The translations under genes and the position numbers were made by a program. The notes below the pieces were generated by a model. That model was not told where the DNA came from, ran no database searches, and saw nothing but the letters and a program-made list of their open reading frames with translations. From Pseudophaeomoniella oleicola (Eukaryota > Ascomycota > Eurotiomycetes > Phaeomoniellales > Phaeomoniellaceae): a DNA stretch of 64,000 nt. The DNA is taken from assembly GCA_003868215.1 (NCBI GenBank), contig QWDQ01000031.1:124001-188000 (forward strand). The letters are read 5' to 3'. Below are positions 13,344 to 24,133 of this stretch, piece after piece. The stretch's first letter is position 1. Every line of letters starts with the position of its first letter.

Positions 13344-14567
13344 ATGCGCTGTTCAGCAACTGTACAGATGTCGTCTCCGCTTGATGAGTTGGAGTTCCTC
13401 ACTTTAGGACCGAACATGCCTCGAATTCGAGGTCGTGGTCAAAGAAGATCACTCGGGGAGTCAGCTAGAGGACACTCAAGTTCTGATCCAGAGTCTCCCA
13501 CATACTCCCAAGGCCAACAGGCCTTACCTAGAGGCCCGCCTCCCGACCCTAGTCTTTCTCACGTTTCTCGTCAAGAACGGGAAGTAGAGGCACTTGACAT
13601 ATTGTCGACCTTCGAGTCCACGGTCCTCCCTTCAGCATATCGCCCCGACGAGCAGGCTACGCTCTCGACCGTTCGTAGCCCACCCGCCTGCGTTGTACAG
13701 CTCGATCTGCAAGCCACGATCCTTCGGCTTGCCGTCAACGTTCCCCCATTTTTCTCAACTCTTCGTGCTGCTCAACCCCCGGCTTCCTGCGCTGAAATCT
13801 TCTTCCAGAAGCTGCGTACTCGCAGTACACGTCTCTTTGAAGAATGGGATATCTTCTGCCGCTATGGCCCTCGAGGTACCCAGCTCCGACAGACTCGTGC
13901 TTCTACAGCGGCTGCTGCTGCTGCTGCTGCTGCCTCCACTGTTCCGGCGACTTCTCAGAATACGTCACCTCTGACAATTCCTCGGGTTGTCCATGCACTA
14001 CGCACAATCACGGCGCGCTTGCACTCCGAGATTCTGAAGCGTTCTCCTCACGGAACTCAGGCCGCTGCTGATTGCATCTTCAATCTCCTTACGGAAGTAG
14101 TTGTTCACCGCAATCGCGACGCATTTGCAGACAACACCTGGAACCGCCGCCCAGCTCGTGGAGAGGACGAAGAAGACAGAAACCTCTTCTACCAGCTTAT
14201 CATGGCCCAGGATGATGAGAACTCCGAATCCGAAGAAAGCTCCGACGAAGATGATAGCAGTGATGAAGACGAGGTTGAAAACCGGAGACTGAAACTGGAA
14301 AGTCGATTCTTCGGTCTTGCGGCGCTCGAAGCGCTACCAACGGGTATCTTGGGGGAGAGACGACAGCACTTAATCGCGATCAGAGATCGATTGGAGGCGG
14401 CAAGAGCTCCATTGGCATACCGTGAACGCTTCATGAACATCATCGAGAGGACTGATGCAGGTCGGGTCAGTGCCAGTGGCGGTGCTAGTTCCAGTTCCGG
14501 GAGGCAGGGAGAGAAGAGGACTGCACCTCAGGAAGTCAGGAGAGGGGGAGGGAAGAGAGGGAGATGA
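13344..14567 (+). CDS. Unknown protein with poly-Ala and acidic tracts
   Basis: Single uninterrupted reading frame of 407 codons; alternative in-frame starts are at 13368 (MSSPLDELEF) and 13416 (MPRIRGRG). The 13368 ATG sits right after a CAG, so an upstream spliced exon is also possible. I do not recognise the family. Features: basic Arg/Gly N-terminus, a globular-looking helical core (VVQLDLQATILRLAVNVPPF onward), a poly-Ala run encoded by a GCT microsatellite (about 13910-13940), an acidic Glu/Asp/Ser tract (about 14215-14280), a second helical part (ESRFFGLAALEALPTGILGERR), and a Ser/Gly plus Lys/Arg-rich tail ending GGGKRGR. No membrane segment. Probably nuclear by its basic ends, but that is inference. 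It could be lineage-specific. Confidence 0.6.
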   Translation: MRCSATVQMSSPLDELEFLTLGPNMPRIRGRGQRRSLGESARGHSSSDPESPTYSQGQQALPRGPPPDPSLSHVSRQEREVEALDILSTFESTVLPSAYRPDEQATLSTVRSPPACVVQLDLQATILRLAVNVPPFFSTLRAAQPPASCAEIFFQKLRTRSTRLFEEWDIFCRYGPRGTQLRQTRASTAAAAAAAAASTVPATSQNTSPLTIPRVVHALRTITARLHSEILKRSPHGTQAAADCIFNLLTEVVVHRNRDAFADNTWNRRPARGEDEEDRNLFYQLIMAQDDENSESEESSDEDDSSDEDEVENRRLKLESRFFGLAALEALPTGILGERRQHLIAIRDRLEAARAPLAYRERFMNIIERTDAGRVSASGGASSSSGRQGEKRTAPQEVRRGGGKRGR

Positions 14568-15329
14568 GGGAATGATCAATATCATCATCATCGTCACACC
14601 AATTCGATGCAGGATGTCGAGTTGCTTTTCAAATCAACGAGTCGCGCTACACAAGGAGACGAAGACCTCCATTCCGGTCATTTACGATTTCCTATCTTCC
14701 TAGATCTCCAGATAAGCAATATAACGTCAGATCAGCTGGCTGGTTTCATGAAATTCTAAGGGCCCCTTTCCCCCCCTTAATGTCGTAGAAAACATATGTG
14801 TATTAATTACATGTACCTAAGTGAATGTCAACGAAGGCATCTCCGAGGACGGTGTCTATTTACTATGTTAGTAAGAGCTTACTAAGCGTTGGTATCGGCA
14901 TCGGCACTCGGGGTTTCGCATAAAGACTCGCAACTTCGCATAAGATCGTTCGTGTTCAATGACGATTGACACTGCAAGAAAGGTCTCCTTTTCCTGCCGA
15001 TGCATTGATAGCCTTGGAATGTCTACGGCACCTATATTGAGACACGCTCTGGTAAGTCGAGGTAAGGGCAGCTTATCCGTCAGCCTCTCACGTGCTTGCA
15101 TCGCACAGATGGAGAAAACAGTACAACAAGTACATTATCAAATGTCATTATAAGTCTGCATCGTTCCAATAGACGAATCTCCTGATTATCCCGCCTCTTA
15201 GACTCTAGGACGACTCGTTTCTTGTGCGTAAACCTAGTGCATCGTTGAATTCCTGGGAGCAGTGTATGAACGCAAATTCTGGATAATGCTGGTGCTCGAG
15301 GGAAAACAGACGGGAGATGCACAGTAAAC
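14568..15329. other. Intergenic spacer
   Basis: 0.76 kb between the unknown acidic protein and the Zn2Cys6 regulator. Nothing beyond short C-runs (around 14762-14777) and ordinary promoter-like sequence is seen. Confidence 0.45.
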
Positions 15330-17992
15330 ATGTCTCACGATGATGTTACTCCCGTGACAGGCTCTATGAACGACAATAACCTCATTTCTTCAACTGGGGA
15401 TCTTGGATCGGCGTCGCGAGCGAGAGCCTCAAATACCACCCTTGGTCTCGTTTCTCCTGCTGCGAGGCTTCCTGCAAACAGAGCCCGGCCAAGTGATAGC
15501 AAACTTGACGAGCAAACATCGATGTCCACTTCCACTGCTTCAACAGGAAAACCAAACTCGCCCCTGCGGAGTTGTCTCCTCTGTCGCCAACGTAAGGTTC
15601 GCTGTGATCGAAATCGACCATGTTCGGCTTGTACGAGAACCGGCGCCGACTGTGTCTTTCCTGCTGGCTCCGGAAGAGCACCAAAGCGTCGTAAGCGACC
15701 CCAGCCTCTGGACCGTTTGCGCCAACTGGAAGACCTTGTACATCGTCTTGAAGCTCGCGTTGCCGGAAGTGATACCTATGCAGTCGCTCCTCCTTCAGCG
15801 GCACCAGCTGTATCTGCCGTTGGTAGCGATTCTGAGGAAACGGCTGTCAAGGATACGAGAAACATGGAAGCCGAAGGTCAGAGCAATTTAATACGACAGT
15901 CGTCATGTTGCAACAGACCGGATGCCAAAAGGATGGATCGTCACCTGTCTCTTGATCAGGAGTTTGGTAGGTTGATCGTCAGTGACACTCGAAGCTACTA
16001 TGTGAGCAATATCCTATGGGCCAGCTTGGGTGACAAAGTAAGCCCTTTTCGCTACTGTGGTATGGCACATCTACTAAAATGTTAACGCAGATCGAAGATT
16101 TACGGGACCAATTACATGAAACTTCGTCTGACGAAGACGAGGATCCGATGTCTGAATGGTCGACTTGCGAACCAGCCACCTATCACGGACCGGACGCATT
16201 TCTGTTTGGCTATCGTTCTATCGCTCATTCGCTGCGCAACTTGCATCCTTCTTTGGGAGATATGGCCACCCTAATATCTATATTTCAAGATAACGTCGCC
16301 CCGTTAGTTCGGATCTTTCATATGCCAACCCTGATGCGCACTTTCTGGAATTCTGCGGATTCCATGGACTCGCTCAACAAGGACACTGAGGCTCTGATGT
16401 TTTCCATCTACTACTCTGCCGTCATTAGCATGGATGCGGATCAGTGTGTATCCCAACTTCACGAGCCAAGGCAAACAGCTTTAAAGAGAACTAGGTTTGC
16501 GGTGGAGCAAGCATTGGCTCGCGCCAAACTTCTCAACACCCAGAGCGTAACACTTCTTCAAGCCGCTGTGTTGTATCTAGTAGGTCTAGGAAACGAGGAC
16601 GATTCTCGCACAGTGTGGTCATTGACCTCCTTGATCTTTCACATTGCACAAGCGATGGGTCTCCACCGAGACGGAGCTGCATTCGGTCTCAGCCCCTTCG
16701 AAACGGAGATTCGTCGCCGGCGGTGGTGGAATATCTGTCTTCTAGACACACGATCTGCTGAGGATCATGGGTGCGAGCCAATCGTCCACGAAGCGTCCTT
16801 TGACACCCGACTTCCCTTGAATGTCAACGACTGCGATTTGACAGCGGATATGAGGCAGCCTCCGGTGGAGCGAAATGAGGCCACCGAGATGACCTTTCTT
16901 CTCATTCGCTGTGAGGTCACTCTAGCAGTTCACAAAATTGGACATACATCTCCTAATCCTCGAAGTGTAAGGAGAGCTAAGTCTGATCTATTGATGGAAG
17001 AGCGGGAGAACCTGGTGGTAAAATTGCAGCGACGATTGGAAGAGCGATACATCCAATACTGTGACATGTCGGTACCCATTTACCTTGTCTCTGCGACCGT
17101 CGCTCGTCTGATCATTGCCAAGGTGTGGCTGGTCGTGCACCATCCTCTCGCCAAACGAGACTACGGTGCCAACCTCCCAGTCGATACTCGAGACCAACTC
17201 TTCCGCACTTCTATTGAAGTCATTGAGCTTTCCGCACTTCTACAAAGCAACAAAGCTCTTCAGAAATGGAACTGGCTTTTTAAAACATACGTACAATGGC
17301 ATGCAGTTGCATTCATCTTATCCGAGATCTGCTCTAGACCATACTCCCCCGATGTCGAGAGAGCCTGGCGCCATGTCACAGCTGTATATGGAGGCTGGGA
17401 GTTGAAAGAGAAGGAAGAGCAAGGCACCTTGTGGCGCCCCATGAAACGGCTGATTGAAAAAGCGCGACACGCGATGAAAACGCGACAGTGCACGGACCGA
17501 AGCATCGACCAGGAAACAGAACCGAGTGTCTCCTCGAACAACGCTCCATTGAATCCTCGCATCTCCGACGTCTCCGCATCAGGTTTATCATTGGGAAATC
17601 CGGACAACAACCCGACCGTTGTAGGCGTTCAAGATGCAAACACCATGCAAAAATACCCTGATATTGCTTTCTCCATGGAAGCTTCAGATGCATCTCCCAA
17701 CCGGAGAAATGCGTCACCTAACCCTTCCGCGCATACAACAGACGTCACGATGATGTATCAAGACGACGAACTCTTTCATCTAGACTATACCGCCGCCGTC
17801 GACGATCCTCTCCAAGAACCAACTGCAATGAGCGTGATGAGGACAAACAGCGCAGCAGCTCCCGACTACGACGATCCCAACGCATTCTTTGCGGCATGGT
17901 GTCACCCAGGTCTGCTTACGGATCCGTGTCCATCCCTGTTGTGGTCTGGGTGGGAGACTCCGAATAATAACCCGTCTGATAATGAGGCCTGA
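15330..17992 (+). CDS. Zn2Cys6 transcription factor with fungal-specific TF domain
   Basis: Nuclear DNA-binding regulator. Exons 15330..16037 and 16091..17992 (53-nt intron) give about 869 residues. The Zn2Cys6 cluster has Cys82, 85, 92, 98, 101 and 108 (spacing C-x2-C-x6-C-x5-C-x2-C-x6-C), followed by a basic linker (APKRRKRPQP) and a short coiled coil (LDRLRQLEDLVHRLEARV) that probably mediates dimerisation. The middle homology (Fungal_trans) region is recognisable from FHMPTLMRTFWNS through ARAKLLNTQSVTLLQAAVLYL, HIAQAMGLHRDG and ETEIRRRRWWNICLLDTR. The C-terminal 200 residues are Ser/Asn/Asp-rich, with aromatic and acidic patches as in activation domains. Target genes are unknown. The MFS carrier 1.9 kb downstream on the same strand is a possible but unproven target. 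Confidence 0.92.
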
Positions 17993-19069
17993 CTGAAGCA
18001 AAGTTTGGCTCTTTTTCGATGATGATCACGTATATCGTTTTCGTAGCAAATTGGCTTTCACGCTGGTGGGTGGTCGGGATGTACGTGGTTGGCCATGGAT
18101 ACATATCTTCGGATATATGTAGATAGATCTGAATTCCATCTATACATATATATACCCTAATAGATATATTCTCTCTCTGAAATTTCTCTCAAGAGAAGCC
18201 ATTTAGAACAAAAAGATACCTCAGCTACTATCTTATGAAATCTTCCATCTTCTTGACCAACTAATTGCTCTCATCTTCTCAGAGAAAACTTCTCCTCCTC
18301 CTCCTCCTCCTCCTCCTCCTCCTCCTCCTCCTCCTTCTTCTTCTTGGACCAAACGGACCAAACGGACCTGACGGACCGAACCGAACTGACTAAGATAGGT
18401 AATTGTTCCCCTTTCCCCCTTTTTTTCAAATCAGAACCGACTATTACCTACCTACCTTACCTACCTACCTATCCACCTACCCATAACGAGCGAACGAGGT
18501 AATTACCCAAGTAGTAGAAACCGGCGTTTGTGTACCCTGTAACTTAGCTACGTACCTTAGTTTCCGGATGATGATATCCACAATGTTACTGTTAACCAAC
18601 AACCTCTCTTTTCGTTTCATTAAGGTATCCGAGGTAGGTAAGGTAAGGTATTTTTATTCTCTTATCCGAAGCACCGAAAGGCCGGTCCGTTCGTCGTTGT
18701 CGTAGCCGCGCCGCGCCGCGCCGCGCCGGACTGGACTGGACTGGAATAGATCACATCATATCATATCATATCGTGTTTCCGTATCTGTGTATACATAGGT
18801 AGGTAGGTAGGTTAGTTACCTACATATTACCCTCGTGTCGCGCGTCTCGCCCCCCCCCCTCCCCAGGTACATTACGTATAGAGAGGGGCCAACTAGTTAC
18901 CTAGGTAGGTACCCGTAAAGCCGAAAGATGGGAAGAGGCAGGAGAGAGAAGGAGAGAAGGAACATTGAACCTTAGGTTACTGTAACCCCCCCCCCCCCCC
19001 CCCCCTTTTTTTTTTTTGTTTCTCTATATATAATTCAAAAGTACAATTCCAAATATACTATCTGGGGAG
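17993..19069. repeat. Spacer dense in microsatellites and homopolymers
   Basis: Gene-free stretch with an unusual density of simple repeats: a long CTC/TTC tract (about 18291-18345), ACGGACC-type short repeats just after it, CCTA/GGTA blocks (18445-18480, 18620-18650, 18795-18835), GCCGC repeats (about 18703-18727), TGGAC and CATAT repeats (18728-18772), a C-run at about 18850, and a long C-run followed by a T-run (about 18986-19018). No coding potential. It could be a replication- or recombination-prone spacer; the homopolymers also make assembly errors likely here. Confidence 0.8.
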
Positions 19070-19334
19070 GACTGGTGTCCTAGTGGTCAGAGCATCGACT
19101 CTGAGACTACAACAGGACAGAAACTGGTTAAAGCGACGGCTTGACTTTGTGTTGGACCATTAACTCCACCGACCCTGATTGGTAAGAAAACCACCCAAAA
19201 GGGGGAGTTTTCATAGTGCTGAGACCTGCGACGGCTGTCGGCCAGTATGAACTTTTTGTTATTTTTGTTGTATATACCTAATTAGGCTGTCGAGGTTGTG
19301 GGTTCGATCCTCACAGTGGTCATAGGTTTTTTTT
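19070..19334 (+). tRNA. Split tRNA-Gln(CUG)-like gene or tRNA pseudogene with about 184-nt insertion
   Basis: 5' half 19070-19104: acceptor GACTGGT, D-arm-like CTAGTGGTCAGAG, then ATCGA and loop CTCTGA giving anticodon CUG. 3' half about 19289-19322: TCGA re-pairs with the 5' anticodon stem (4 of 5 pairs), then a canonical T-arm (stem GTGGG/CTCAC, loop TTCGATC, a good B box) and AGTGGTC, which pairs with the 5' acceptor at 6 of 7 positions (two wobbles, one mismatch), discriminator A, and a T8 run (19327-19334) like a Pol III terminator. The interruption falls after the nucleotide 3' of the anticodon, where nuclear tRNA introns sit, but at about 184 nt it is unusually long. The D-stem is poor. 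Either an intron-bearing tRNA, a decayed copy, or a tRNA-derived SINE-like head. Confidence 0.35.
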
Positions 19335-19863
19335 GGATACTTTTCCCTCCATATACAGCCTACATAAGTTGAGCGATCGATTTCAAAGGGATTTGGGGCG
19401 TATTGATTGGGGCGGTAAGGTACCTAAGGAGGTATGTAGGTATGCGAGATTGCGAACCGCTTCGGAAATGCTTTAGATGATCTCGGAGGTTGATGGGTAG
19501 GCGAAGGTCCGATGTTGCTTTCTCTTCTCGGCTTTATCGCTTTGAACGTACATATATATCATGTTTGCCCTTCGGTCTCTTTCAGATGGCCTGCCGAATT
19601 CAGCAACTCGAGTACTACACTGTTCCTCCCCCTTCTTTTTTTCTCTTTTGGTTGATATCGAGTCTTCTCCATCAAGGCGAGAAGAGTGTGGTGTCGCAGG
19701 ATATCAGTTCTATTGGGTTTTTGTATCGCTTTCCTTTTGACTTGATTTGTCAATCGACGGATCGATTCGTTCGTTTCGAGCAGATATCCAGACCACAGAT
19801 TTTTGTTTGAGGGGAAAGCCAATCAAGAGACTGAGGTGAAATCGACAAAAGAGAACAAGGAAC
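19335..19863. other. Promoter/leader region of the MFS carrier
   Basis: 0.53 kb with GGTA-type repeats near 19415-19445 and pyrimidine-rich patches. No gene recognised; it probably holds the promoter and leader of the downstream carrier. Confidence 0.4.
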
Positions 19864-21570
19864 ATGGCAACACAACCTACAACTGGCATGGACATGTTGC
19901 AACCCGGTGACGATATCTCGTTCGATCAAGAGCACAAGTCGTTGCCCGCCACCAACGACGAAGAGAGTGGTTCCACGGCAGAAGGTGCTGGCGACAGGGA
20001 CCAAGAGCTGGAGAAGACCATACAAACACCAGTCAACCCCTGGCACCCGAGCGAGTTCCCTGATGGAGGTGTTACAGCTTGGTTGGCGGTGCTCGGGGCC
20101 TTCTGTTGTATATTCTGTAGTTTCGGTTGGATCAACTGTGAGTTCACTCCAGCAAATTTCGGAAAGACCTTGACGGAGAACGGATTACTGACATTTCCGA
20201 GATAGGTATCGGTATCTTCCAGGACTACTACCAGACTCATCAGTTGAAGCAATACTCCGCAAGTGATGTCTCGTGGATTGCTTCTCTGGAGTTGTTCATG
20301 ATGTTTTCTGGAGTGAGTGCATGATCCATCTCTGCATTGGATTCCTCGAGAAAGCGAGCTTTTGACCTGTCGGCCGCTCTTTTAAGAAGCGCACCACTGA
20401 CAAGACTATATACAGGGACCTATCGTCGGAAGACTCTATGATCGTTACGGACCACGGTACCTACTTCTCTTCGGTACCTTCTTCCATGTCTTTGGTGTGA
20501 TGATGATCTCGATCTCGAAAACATATTATCAATTCCTCCTTGCACAAGGCATATGTAGTCCGATCGGAATCTGTTGTCTATTCACCCCAGGTAAGTCTAC
20601 TCTGACATCCAAAGGATTGCTATCCAGATCAGAAGCACTAACACCATTCGATGGCAGCGACAAATTGTATCAGCACTTGGTTCTTCAAGAAGAGAGGCTT
20701 TGCCATTGGTATTGCAGCCGCGGGATCCAGTCTTGGGGGTGTGATCTTTCCGATAATGGTAAATCGGTTGGTTGATGAGGTCGGGTTTGGCTGGGCCATT
20801 CGCATCCCAGGATTTCTGCTGTTGGCAATGCTTGTCGTGGGTAATCTCACCCTACGATCAAGACTCCCGCCGAGCCCACGGCCATTGAGCATTCACCAAT
20901 ACTTTTACCCTCTCCGAGAGACAACTTATCTCCTCACGACGATTGCGTCGTTCCTATTCTACCTTGGTCTCTTCTTGCCCATCAATTACATCCAATTGCA
21001 GGCAACAGAAAATGGAATGTCGCCATCATTGGCATCGTATATGATTCCCATCTTGAATTCAGCAAGGTATGTGGCCCAGCTCTGTTGCAAGAGGCCAAGG
21101 AACGATTGCCGGTCACTAATGTATCATGCCGGGACAGTTTATTTGGAAGACTTTTGCCTGGCTATTTCGCCGATCGAATCGGTCGTTACAACACACAAAC
21201 AATAATGTGTTTCTTCTCTGGCATCATTTCGCTCGCACTTTGGATTCCGGCCAAGAGCAATGCAGCATTGATCGTTTTTGCCGCGCTCTACGGTTTTGGA
21301 TCCGGAGCTTTTGTCTCACTCCTTCCAGCTATTGTAGCCCAGATATCTGATATCAAAGAGATCGGTCATCGAGTCGGGCTTGAATTCGCAATCCTCTCGA
21401 TAGCGGCGTTGGTAAGCAATCCCATTGGTGGTGCGTTTATCAGTCACAACAACGGAGGGTTCCGTGACCTACAGATCTGGGGTGGTGTCGTATTGTTCGT
21501 CGGAGGCTGCCTATATGTTGTTGCGAGGGCGTCCCTTGTGAAAGGGTTTGGACTCAAGGTAAAGGTCTGA
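19864..21570 (+). CDS. MFS monocarboxylate-porter-type transporter
   Basis: Membrane carrier of the major facilitator superfamily, monocarboxylate porter-like (fungal MCT group). Exons 19864..20137, 20206..20312, 20416..20590, 20658..21066 and 21138..21570 give about 465 residues; all four introns are GT..AG and keep frame. Hydrophilic acidic N-tail of about 70 residues, then PDGGVTAWLAVLGAFCC, the usual MCT first-helix entry, GPIVGRLYDRYGPR (MFS signature loop 2-3), FFKKRGFAIGIAAAGSSLGGV, a central loop, and LFGRLLPGYFADRIGRYNT (the equivalent loop in the second half). Twelve helices expected. Fungal members often export or import organic acids, riboflavin or secondary metabolites; no substrate can be assigned. 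No biosynthetic core enzyme is adjacent. Confidence 0.9.
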
Positions 21571-22919
21571 TGAGAGAAGGAAGCTCGAGAACGTAAAGGG
21601 AAATCGGGAATGAAGATGGAACCTAATGGGGAGAGTCCCCAGGTTATAGCAAACTAATTGTTCACAGCGATCGAACTAACACTTAACAAAAATAGACTTA
21701 TCTTACGAAGCCAGCTAACTTATATACACATACAATGCTTCTAAAATCTTCCATAAGCGGTGACATTGAAGAGCAAAAAGAGCAAAAAGAGCAAAAAGAC
21801 CAGGAAGACAGGCGGTGAAGGATGATTACCGTAGTAATAGTTTAGGGTCCACGGTTGTTCCGGCTCATCGGACTAATTAGCGGAGGAGAAGGAAGGGAGC
21901 AGACAGAATTACTGTAAGTATACTGTAAGTATACTGTAAGTATACCGTAGTAGTATACAAGGTATTAATAATCATTATTATTGACTCCGTACTCTCCGGG
22001 GAAATTCATTCACAGTACGGAGTACCTCATACCAGTCTCTTTACATAAGTCGTCAGAGCAGCACGAATGGCCTCAAACCCAAACTGCTTACAAATATTAG
22101 CAAGATCTTCCTTCTTTTTTTATATTTTATCTCCAAACTCCGATCGACTATGTCCCTATTATTTGAGCCGGTCGATTGCAACATGCCCAGAGCGAGTAAG
22201 TCACATAGCAGAGCAAACAAGACCGTTCGGTCAAGTACCCAAGGGACAAAGTTCGACGGCAAATCTACAAGAAATACCCAAACTACCTGACCTTATATTA
22301 ACAAAGGTAGGCGCAAGAGTTACCGACACCGACAGGTCCTCAAGTGATTTACTACTACGGTATGGTAAGTTACCATGATGTTCTATCCTGACCGATTGTT
22401 TTCTGCGTGATACTATTATCGCCACCTACCTACCTAGATACAGGTAACCTAGTAGCTAATGGTTTGTAAGCAAGGCCGGGTGGTATTCTTGGCATTTGCT
22501 TGTGTCTACTACGTAGTACTACGTAGTACTACTAAATTGCATAAGAATCACGGAAAGGCCTTTTTTTACTATGGTACCTTTGATGCCGAGATGCTTTAGG
22601 GAGATGCCGAGAGTCAAACTCCACTTCGAAACAAAGCCATTGGGACGACGGTACCTGCCAAGTGCCATAGTAACTACGTAGTATGTCTTGTCGGAAGTCT
22701 ATTTGTTACTGATGAGTGCGATTTGTAATCTGCATCGCCGGAAGCAATCGATCCGGCCATCCGAGATGATGAGGAATCGCGATTCGGAATCGTGTTTATA
22801 CTGTCTAGGTACCTAAGTATATATATAGACAGCCTCACATCTTGATGAAATCCTTCTCCCATTCAAGAAGCTTCAAAAACAAGGCAGAAGGAAACCCCAA
22901 GACGTCAGTCCATACAATC
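21571..22919. other. Intergenic spacer with inverted and tandem repeats
   Basis: 1.35 kb. Seen: GAGCAAAAA short tandem repeats (about 21771-21800), three copies of the 11-mer ACTGTAAGTAT (21911-21943), a 10-bp inverted repeat ACTCCGTACT / AGTACGGAGT (21984-21993 and 22014-22023), a perfect 22-bp palindrome (22507-22528) built from two ACTACGTAGT units, and another ACTACGTAGT at 22673-22682. No gene is evident. Confidence 0.6.
22818..22830 (+). promoter_or_regulatory. Possible TATA element upstream of the NmrA-like gene
   Basis: A TATATATATA run about 90-100 bases before the ATG at 22920, followed by a plausible short leader. Position and composition fit a TATA box, but AT repeats are common here, so the call is weak. 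Confidence 0.3.
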
Positions 22920-24133
22920 ATGTCTTCAGAAAGCGTCACGGTTGCGATCGTTGGTGCAACCGGTCAGACCGGTTCCGTCATTGTCAATGCTCTCCTTGAG
23001 TCTAAATCGCCAAAATTTGTTCGACTCCTGCATCCGTGGTTGGCAACGTCCAAATACTAATATAATCGGTAGGAGATCGTGGCTCTGACGAGGCCCTCTT
23101 CCCTACAGAAGCCAGCCGTTCTCGCCTTGCCACAGAGAGGGATCAAGGTCGTCGCTGCTGATCTCGCTGGCTCCCAAGATGAGCTGGAAAAAGTACTCGC
23201 GGGTACGGACATCGTGCTTTCCACCATCTACGGCGGCAATCTGGCTTCTGAAATCCCTCTCATCGAAGCGTCCAAGGCTGTGGGTGTCAAACGATACGTG
23301 CCCTGCTTCTTCGCAACGGTCGCGCCACCCAAGGGTGCTCTTTACCTGAGAGAAATGGTCAGTTCGCGGTGTTGGAGAATCTAGTATCTAATGATATTAA
23401 CTATTGAACCAACAGAAAGAGGACGTGTTGAATCACATCAAAATGATTCATCTCCCATACACCGTCATCGACGTCGGCTGGTGGTATCAGGTTAATATGC
23501 CCCGCCTCCCATCTGGTCGCATCGATTATGCCGCGATGGAGACTGCAGACGGCATCGCTGGAGATGGTAACGTGCCACACGCTCTTACGGATCTGAGGGA
23601 TGTCGGAAAATATGTTTCTCGTATCCTTTCGGATCCACGGACCCTGAATCGGATGGTCTTCGCATATAACGACGTCTTCTCGCAAACCAAGGTATACGAC
23701 ATGCTGGAAAGACTCAGTGGAGAGAAGCTCGAACGCAAATATGTGTGTATCCCCCCATGGTGTGAAAAATCCCCATGCTTTCGTTCCTCCTCCTTCTAAA
23801 TGCAAGAAGTATTAACGCTGGCGGCAGGTCCCTGCGGAAAAAATCAAAGCTTGCATATCCGGGATTGAATCAACAAAGCCGAGCCCCGACTCTGTTGAGT
23901 TTATAACTCTGGCCCAGTACCAATACTGGTACTCTTGCTGTGTGCGTGGAGACAACACTCCCGAAATCGCCAAGTATCTAGGTTACCTCACCGTTAAGGA
24001 GTTGTATCCCGACATGGAGTATATCAGCTTGGAGACCTACATGCAAGAACTCATCGACGGAAAATCAAAGAGAGTCTATGAGCACTTGCAGGATCTGCCG
24101 GCTGCCCGTGCTGCCAGAGAGGGTGGGAAATAG
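22920..24133 (+). CDS. NmrA-like / isoflavone-reductase-like NAD(P)-binding protein
   Basis: Atypical short-chain dehydrogenase of the NmrA/isoflavone reductase group. Exons 22920..23018, 23073..23357, 23416..23742 and 23828..24133 give about 338 residues. The Rossmann dinucleotide motif is GATGQTG at residues 12-18; ALTRPSSL after the second strand and DIVLSTIYGG are typical family positions, and KRYVPCFF and PYTVIDVGWWYQ follow. Intron 1 has a weak donor (GTTCGA) but a perfect TACTAAT branch site. A start at 22842 in the same frame would add 26 residues; the 22920 start is preferred because the Rossmann strand then begins at the usual distance. Members reduce phenylpropanoid-type substrates or, like NmrA itself, sense NAD(P) as regulators. 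It lies tail-to-tail with the Zn2Cys6 gene of the neighbouring nitrogen-type cluster and could belong to it. Confidence 0.88.

Noticed and set aside
22920-24133. Assignment of the NmrA-like protein as the nitrogen repressor NmrA itself
   Set aside because: The sequence fits the broader isoflavone-reductase-like group (ALTRPSSL, VGWWYQ) better than NmrA, so a direct role in repressing the GATA factor is not supported.
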